DNA of 11,005 bases from Vicinamibacteria bacterium (GTDB taxonomy: Bacteria > Acidobacteriota > Vicinamibacteria > Vicinamibacterales > UBA2999), in the NCBI GenBank assembly GCA_025924295.1, contig JAICEG010000146.1:1-11005 (forward strand), read 5' to 3'. This document shows positions 7,851-11,005 of this stretch, one piece after another (position 1 is the stretch's first letter; each line of letters opens with the position of its first letter). Under the pieces are notes generated by a model that searched no databases, had not been told where the DNA came from, and saw nothing but the letters and a program-made list of their open reading frames with translations. A program made the position numbers and the translations under genes.

Positions 7851-8885
7851 CTACTCGTCCTTCAGGCCGCCCGCCGACCGCGCTTGCGGAAGCGCATCGG
7901 GTGCGACGTCGGCCAGTACTTCGAGAAAATCCTTCGAGACCAGCCGCTTCGCCCGATCGAGAAACAGCGGGATCGGACTCGACGGCTCGTTGCGGCGAAA
8001 GAACTCGGCGGCAGCCTCGAGCGCGCGGATCGCATCCTGGCGTGACTTGATGCTGCCAACGGCAATGGTCGCTTCTCTGCCGTTACCCTCGGCGCTCGCC
8101 TCTCCAACCACGTCTTCGGCCGCTCCGCCCGCATCCGGGTGCGCCGCGACCTGCGCGCGAAGCACCACGTCCATCTTCTTCAACTGCGACGATAGCGGGT
8201 CGATCGTCGGCGCGGCCTCGACCCCGGCATGCCGCCGCATGATCCCATCGATGCTGCTCAACGCGCTCAGAGCGCGGCTCACCGCATCGCTCAGCCCCTT
8301 CAACTCGTCGAGCGGCGTCGCACTGAATGCCGCGCGTATCTGCGCCTCATCCGCCTTCTCCTCGGATTGCCCCGCGGCGAGCTGCCCGGTGGCGACCTCG
8401 AGGTCGCGAAGACTGAACTGACCGTGCTGACGGCTGCTGACGAGTGGTATCCGTCGCAACCCGTCCACGACGGCGACGGGATCAGCGAAGCAGTTCAGCG
8501 CATTCCGTCGAAAGATGGCATCTTCATCGACGAGCGGGTACACCTGATCCCAGTGTCGTTCGAGCCACTGTGACGCCACGTCGAGCGTCTCCGCAAAGGC
8601 AGGCACACCGTCCGTTCTGAGCAGCGCCGATCCCAGGTGCGCCAGCAGCCGGAGATCCTTGCTGGTCTTCAGCGTCTCGAGTGCCAGATCCTTGATCTCC
8701 CCCCAATTCGGTGGCCGATTCTTCCGGGGCTCCTGCGGATCGAGATCGAGCGAGGACTGCCCGAAGATCTGGAATAGGTCGAAAGCCCCTAAGGCCTCCG
8801 AATACTCCAGGTTTTTACCGCACGGCTCGGCTTCAGAAATCGGCTCGAGCAGGCCGTGCCCGTCCCATCGGGCATTCACGCGCAC
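7851..8885 (-). CDS. tssA: TssA (ImpA family), short TssA1-like form
   Basis: TssA proteins act at the baseplate and/or the distal end of the sheath during assembly. The short TssA1 type of P. aeruginosa is baseplate-like, from the literature. The product is 344 residues from GTG 8885, or 342 from GTG 8879. The N-terminal ImpA_N domain (about 12-140) starts LLEPISEAEPCGKNLEYSEA and contains PPNWGEIKDLALETLKTSKD and LRLLAHLGSALLRTDG. A variable Ala/Glu-rich stretch comes next. The C-terminal motif SIKSRQDAIRALEAAAEFFR, with EPSSPIPLFLDRAKRL and DFLEVLADVAPDALPQ, is typical of TssA. An AGGGGGT sequence at 8890-8884 overlaps the first GTG and sits at proper distance from the second, so initiation at 8879 is likelier. 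It is the first gene after the 200-bp gap and probably heads the operon. Confidence 0.94.
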   Translation of the reverse strand: MRVNARWDGHGLLEPISEAEPCGKNLEYSEALGAFDLFQIFGQSSLDLDPQEPRKNRPPNWGEIKDLALETLKTSKDLRLLAHLGSALLRTDGVPAFAETLDVASQWLERHWDQVYPLVDEDAIFRRNALNCFADPVAVVDGLRRIPLVSSRQHGQFSLRDLEVATGQLAAGQSEEKADEAQIRAAFSATPLDELKGLSDAVSRALSALSSIDGIMRRHAGVEAAPTIDPLSSQLKKMDVVLRAQVAAHPDAGGAAEDVVGEASAEGNGREATIAVGSIKSRQDAIRALEAAAEFFRRNEPSSPIPLFLDRAKRLVSKDFLEVLADVAPDALPQARSAGGLKDE

Positions 8886-8890
8886 CCCCT
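8884..8890 (-). promoter_or_regulatory. Ribosome binding site that favours the second GTG of tssA
   Basis: The minus strand reads AGGGGGT, pairing with the anti-Shine-Dalgarno along seven bases with one G-U wobble. Its last bases overlap the upstream GTG (8885-8883) and leave a 4-nt spacer to the in-frame GTG at 8879-8877. The geometry supports a start at 8879, two codons shorter than the longest frame. Confidence 0.5.
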
Positions 8891-8912
8891 GGATGCGACT
8901 CGTACGTCCCCG

Positions 8913-8923
8913 CTACTTAGTAG
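8913..8923. repeat. Perfect 11-nt dyad CTACT-T-AGTAG
   Basis: Two 5-nt arms that are exact reverse complements flank a single central base. It lies about 30 nt upstream of the tssA start codon and 3 nt from a second dyad. A one-base centre cannot form a stable hairpin, so a bound protein is the likelier meaning if it is functional. Chance is not excluded. Confidence 0.4.
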
Positions 8924-8926
8924 AAC

Positions 8927-8936
8927 GACAGCTGTC
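8927..8936. repeat. Perfect 10-nt palindrome GACAGCTGTC
   Basis: An even-length perfect palindrome, next to the CTACTTAGTAG dyad and about 42-58 nt upstream of tssA. The position suits an operator of a dimeric helix-turn-helix regulator. Ten-base palindromes also occur by chance in GC-rich DNA, so function is unproven. Confidence 0.4.
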
Positions 8937-9085
8937 ATCGCAGCGAACTCGATCCCCCGTAAGTTCAAGGCGAGTCGGATTCTAGCGGCTTCTCTCGAAA
9001 GGCGAAAGCCCAAAAGTACGACTGGCCGACGATCGGGCCATCGGGTAACCCTTTCTGAGAACTCCCGTGAATTCTGATGTTTGCG

Positions 9086-10570
9086 TCATCCGAACGCCTC
9101 GACCACCAGGGCGGTGACGTTATCCGGTCCACCCGTCTCGAGCGCAGCCGCAATCAGCGACTGGACCGCGCGATCGATATTCTCGTGCGCCAGCCATCGC
9201 TCGAGCTGCTCATGCGATACCGTGCGGGTCAGCCCATCCGAACAGAGCAGAAACCGGTCCCCTCGATGGACCCGATCCCTGTGAACATCGAGTTCCAGCG
9301 TGGCCTCGCCACCAACTGCCCGAGTGATGGCATGTGAGTCGGCGCCGTTGGCCCCAGTCTCGGCCGCCAGGCTGTGGTCGCGCGTCAACTGCTCGAGTCG
9401 GCCGTCTCTCCAGCGATACGCGCGGCTGTCCCCTGCCCACAGCACGGCATACCGGGTGCCGCGCGCCAGCAGCGCCACGATGGTGCTGCCACTCTGCACG
9501 GCATTCACCGGACGATTCGCCGCGCGCACGAGATGATCGTTGACCTCGCCGACACGCCGCCGCGCCGTGTCCACGAGATCCTCGAAGCTCGAGTCAGGCA
9601 CCATGTCGGCCAGCGCGTCGCAGACCATGCGGCTCGCGACCTCGCCGTCGCTGTGTCCACCCAACCCGTCTGCAACCACCCAGATGCCGACGTCGGTGCG
9701 CTCGAGGAACGAGTCCTGATTGATTTCGCGCACGCGGCCCACGTCGCTAGCCGCTGCCGAGCGGAATCGCGGCGGCGCCAGCTCCTCGACGAGCGGTTCC
9801 GCCTGGGCGGGACCGGATTCGACATGCGCCGGGATCGAACGCCATCGACGCTCACGCCACGAGCCATCGAGCAGTGCCGTGAACGAGTCCGGATGAGGGA
9901 GCCCTTTCACGAGCAGGCAACTCGGCGGAACAACCGCCGACCCTTCGGTCCACCACAACACCATCGGTTCGTACAGCGCCGAGAGCCGCTGCGACAGCAG
10001 CTGGGTGAACGCTTCACCCAGGTCGCTGGTCGATCCAATCGGGATCTGCCAGCCTTCGGCCCCGTCATCGAGCGGGGACGGGGCGCCGGTTTCCAGCACG
10101 ACATTCGGAACGATGAGGCACGACTCGAGATCTCTGCCGAGCAACACCAGCTGTTCGTCGAAGGCCTCGAAGTCAACGAACTCCTGTTCGAATGTATCGA
10201 CGACGATGCGTTCGGCAGCATCGAAGAACGTCCTGGCGCCGAACACGGCGGTCAGTAACTGTGGCGTCTGGGGCGGCAACTCCGCCACGAGTGTCAGCGG
10301 GAAGTAACGTCCGACGCGATCGACGCTCGGCGCCATGACCCCGATTACCGGCGACGGACCACACGTTCCGGCGGCGCAGGCGACCCGCCACACCGGGCTC
10401 GTGAGATAGATCTCGAGCCAGCGATCGCCCAGAGAGGTGCGGCTCGCCGTCAGACACTCCTGGAGCCACCCGTCCCAGACGCCGACAAACGCGTCCGACA
10501 CCCGCCGCCGGAGGAAGTCGCCGTGGCTGGGCAGCTTGCCGTAGAAGCCGACTTCGAGCACGAGAGACAT
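9086..10570 (-). CDS. tagF-pppA: TagF-PppA fusion: T6SS repressor domain joined to PP2C-type protein phosphatase
   Basis: The 494-residue protein joins two post-translational regulators. Residues about 1-240 are a TagF domain, opening VGFYGKLPSHGDFLRR (7-22); TagF holds T6SS assembly in check, in known systems through Fha. A Pro/Glu-rich linker (about 250-268) follows. Residues about 272-492 are a PP2C (Stp1/PppA-like) Ser/Thr phosphatase with all metal-binding motifs intact: REINQDS (281-287), VADGLGGH (299-306), SGST (360-363), WAGDSRAY (378-385), LLCSDGL (441-447) and GGPDNVT (480-486). PppA removes the threonine phosphate placed by the kinase PpkA. In P. aeruginosa these are two adjacent genes; Agrobacterium has a comparable fusion. 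ATG at 10570 is 6 nt after the tssM stop, with only a weak ribosome site, so it is probably coupled to tssM translation. It is cytoplasmic, with no signal peptide. Confidence 0.95.
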   Translation of the reverse strand: MSLVLEVGFYGKLPSHGDFLRRRVSDAFVGVWDGWLQECLTASRTSLGDRWLEIYLTSPVWRVACAAGTCGPSPVIGVMAPSVDRVGRYFPLTLVAELPPQTPQLLTAVFGARTFFDAAERIVVDTFEQEFVDFEAFDEQLVLLGRDLESCLIVPNVVLETGAPSPLDDGAEGWQIPIGSTSDLGEAFTQLLSQRLSALYEPMVLWWTEGSAVVPPSCLLVKGLPHPDSFTALLDGSWRERRWRSIPAHVESGPAQAEPLVEELAPPRFRSAAASDVGRVREINQDSFLERTDVGIWVVADGLGGHSDGEVASRMVCDALADMVPDSSFEDLVDTARRRVGEVNDHLVRAANRPVNAVQSGSTIVALLARGTRYAVLWAGDSRAYRWRDGRLEQLTRDHSLAAETGANGADSHAITRAVGGEATLELDVHRDRVHRGDRFLLCSDGLTRTVSHEQLERWLAHENIDRAVQSLIAAALETGGPDNVTALVVEAFG

Positions 10571-10576
10571 GGGTGC

Positions 10577-11005
10577 TCAGGGTTCGCAGCGGAACTGCTG
10601 GAGATGGCGCTCTCCGAACGGGTTGACCACGCTCGCAGCATCGATCCGAACGAGTGCTTTGTACCCGCCCTTTTCCAACGTCACCTCATAACGAAGATCT
10701 GATTCTTTTCGTACCTGCGCCCCATCGAGCAGCCGGAACCAGGCCCAGGGACCTGTGAACGCGATATTCGGACGGCCACTGGCGGCGTCTTCGAACGACG
10801 CCACGGCAGTGCCAGGCTTGGGCCCTGGCCAGGTTGCGGGCTGTGTTCGCTCAGGTCCGTGCTGATAGACGAATGACTGGCCGTCCACTTCAAGGACGAA
10901 GCGCCGGACGGCCTGGTCCATGTTGAGCGGCGTGACACCGAAGTTCACCTGGATCATCTGAGAGCCGGCCCCAAAGTACCGTTCGCGGATGCGTTGCGCC
11001 ATCTC
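10577..11005 (-). CDS. tssM: TssM (IcmF family), C-terminal 142 residues (5' end outside window)
   Basis: TssM is the large inner-membrane protein of the TssJLM trans-envelope complex; its C-terminal periplasmic domain contacts the lipoprotein TssJ. The visible part is open to the right edge and ends TGA at 10579-10577. It begins in the middle of the protein (EMAQRIRERYFGAG), so the methionine at 11002 is internal and not a start. Family signs are the beta-rich IcmF C-terminal domain: LEVDGQSFVYQHGPER, a TWPGPKPG turn, FTGPWAWFRLLDGAQV, and the terminal NPFGERHLQQFRCEP. About 1000 residues, including the transmembrane and any NTPase region, must lie outside. tagF-pppA follows after 6 nt, the same tssM-tagF-pppA order as the P. 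aeruginosa HSI-I arm. Confidence 0.93.
   Translation of the reverse strand, partial: EMAQRIRERYFGAGSQMIQVNFGVTPLNMDQAVRRFVLEVDGQSFVYQHGPERTQPATWPGPKPGTAVASFEDAASGRPNIAFTGPWAWFRLLDGAQVRKESDLRYEVTLEKGGYKALVRIDAASVVNPFGERHLQQFRCEP

Larger units (their letters stand above)
8886..9085 (-). promoter_or_regulatory. Intergenic control region upstream of tssA
   Basis: This is the only sizeable non-coding stretch, between the end of tagF-pppA and tssA. Seen directly on the minus strand: a TAGAAT hexamer at 8984-8979 (five of six to a sigma-70 -10 box) with only a poor -35 match about 17 nt upstream. A tandem 7-mer (plus strand CGAAAGG then CGAAAGC, 8996-9009) lies just upstream of it. Three perfect dyads occur: GGGTAACCC at 9043-9051, GACAGCTGTC at 8927-8936 and CTACTTAGTAG at 8913-8923. 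I see no convincing sigma-54 -24/-12 element and no classic terminator. A promoter here is inferred from gap size, gene order and the dyads; readthrough from tagF-pppA is equally possible. Confidence 0.45.

Noticed and set aside
6465..8045. A 526-codon plus-strand frame antisense to tssC, tssB and the end of tssA
   Set aside because: It runs across three unambiguous genes and their intergenic gaps, has low-complexity Arg/Leu-rich composition, and shows no recognisable domain.
9023..9040. Possible Rho-independent terminator after tagF-pppA
   Set aside because: The stem is only five base pairs (TGGCC/GGCCA) with an 8-nt loop, and the short T run is not adjacent to it.
8886..9085. A sigma-54 promoter, often found before T6SS operons
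   Set aside because: I could not find a GG-N10-GC core within a good TGGCAC-N5-TTGC match on the minus strand.
1..11005. A novel or hybrid phage-like contractile system
   Set aside because: The gene set is a canonical T6SS: TssM, TagF/PppA, TssA-C, Hcp, TagJ, TssE-G and ClpV. The tail-like proteins are standard T6SS parts, with no phage capsid, terminase or eCIS-specific genes.
1..11005. Effector-immunity genes, small ORFs, tRNA, IS elements or CRISPR repeats
   Set aside because: The minus-strand genes fill the window with gaps of 30 nt or less apart from the 200-bp region, and no terminal inverted repeats or spaced direct repeats were seen.

Overview
The window is an internal slice of a type VI secretion system (T6SS) locus. 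Every gene I can support lies on the minus strand, so transcription runs from high to low coordinates. In that order the window holds the 3' end of tssM, a fused tagF-pppA gene, a gap of about 200 bp, then tssA, tssB, tssC, hcp, tagJ, tssE, tssF, tssG and the 5' part of tssH (clpV). Both window edges cut a gene. The clpV fragment (1-1020) is open to the left edge and the tssM fragment (10577-11005) is open to the right edge.

Region by region: 11005-9086 encodes the end of the inner-membrane channel subunit TssM and a post-translational regulator joining a TagF domain to a PP2C-type phosphatase. Positions 9085-8886 are the only non-coding stretch of any size. It holds two short perfect dyads, a third smaller dyad and a weak -10-like hexamer, and is the best candidate for the tssA operon's control region. 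From 8885 to 1 the genes are packed with gaps of 30 nt or less or with overlaps, as expected of one operon. They encode the cap protein TssA, the contractile sheath (TssB/TssC), the inner tube (Hcp), the sheath/ATPase accessory TagJ, the baseplate (TssE/F/G) and the sheath-recycling ATPase ClpV.

The order tssA-tssB-tssC-hcp-tagJ-tssE-tssF-tssG-clpV is, from memory, that of the Pseudomonas aeruginosa HSI-I (H1-T6SS) locus. The TssB and ClpV sequences also look very close to that class. The locus differs from HSI-I in two ways. tagF and pppA are one gene here, and the tssM-tagF-pppA arm points the same way as tssA rather than away from it. No PpkA-type kinase or Fha gene is in the window, although the phosphatase implies that a threonine-phosphorylation switch exists elsewhere in the genome.

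The organism is a GC-rich Gram-negative bacterium: T6SS genes, strong third-position GC bias and frequent GTG starts. The sequence alone does not fix the phylum; a proteobacterium or an acidobacterium-like lineage would both fit. I find no phage, IS, CRISPR, tRNA or rRNA sequence, and no effector-immunity pair. I see no undescribed system; the most notable points are the gene fusion, the rearranged arm and the dyads before tssA.
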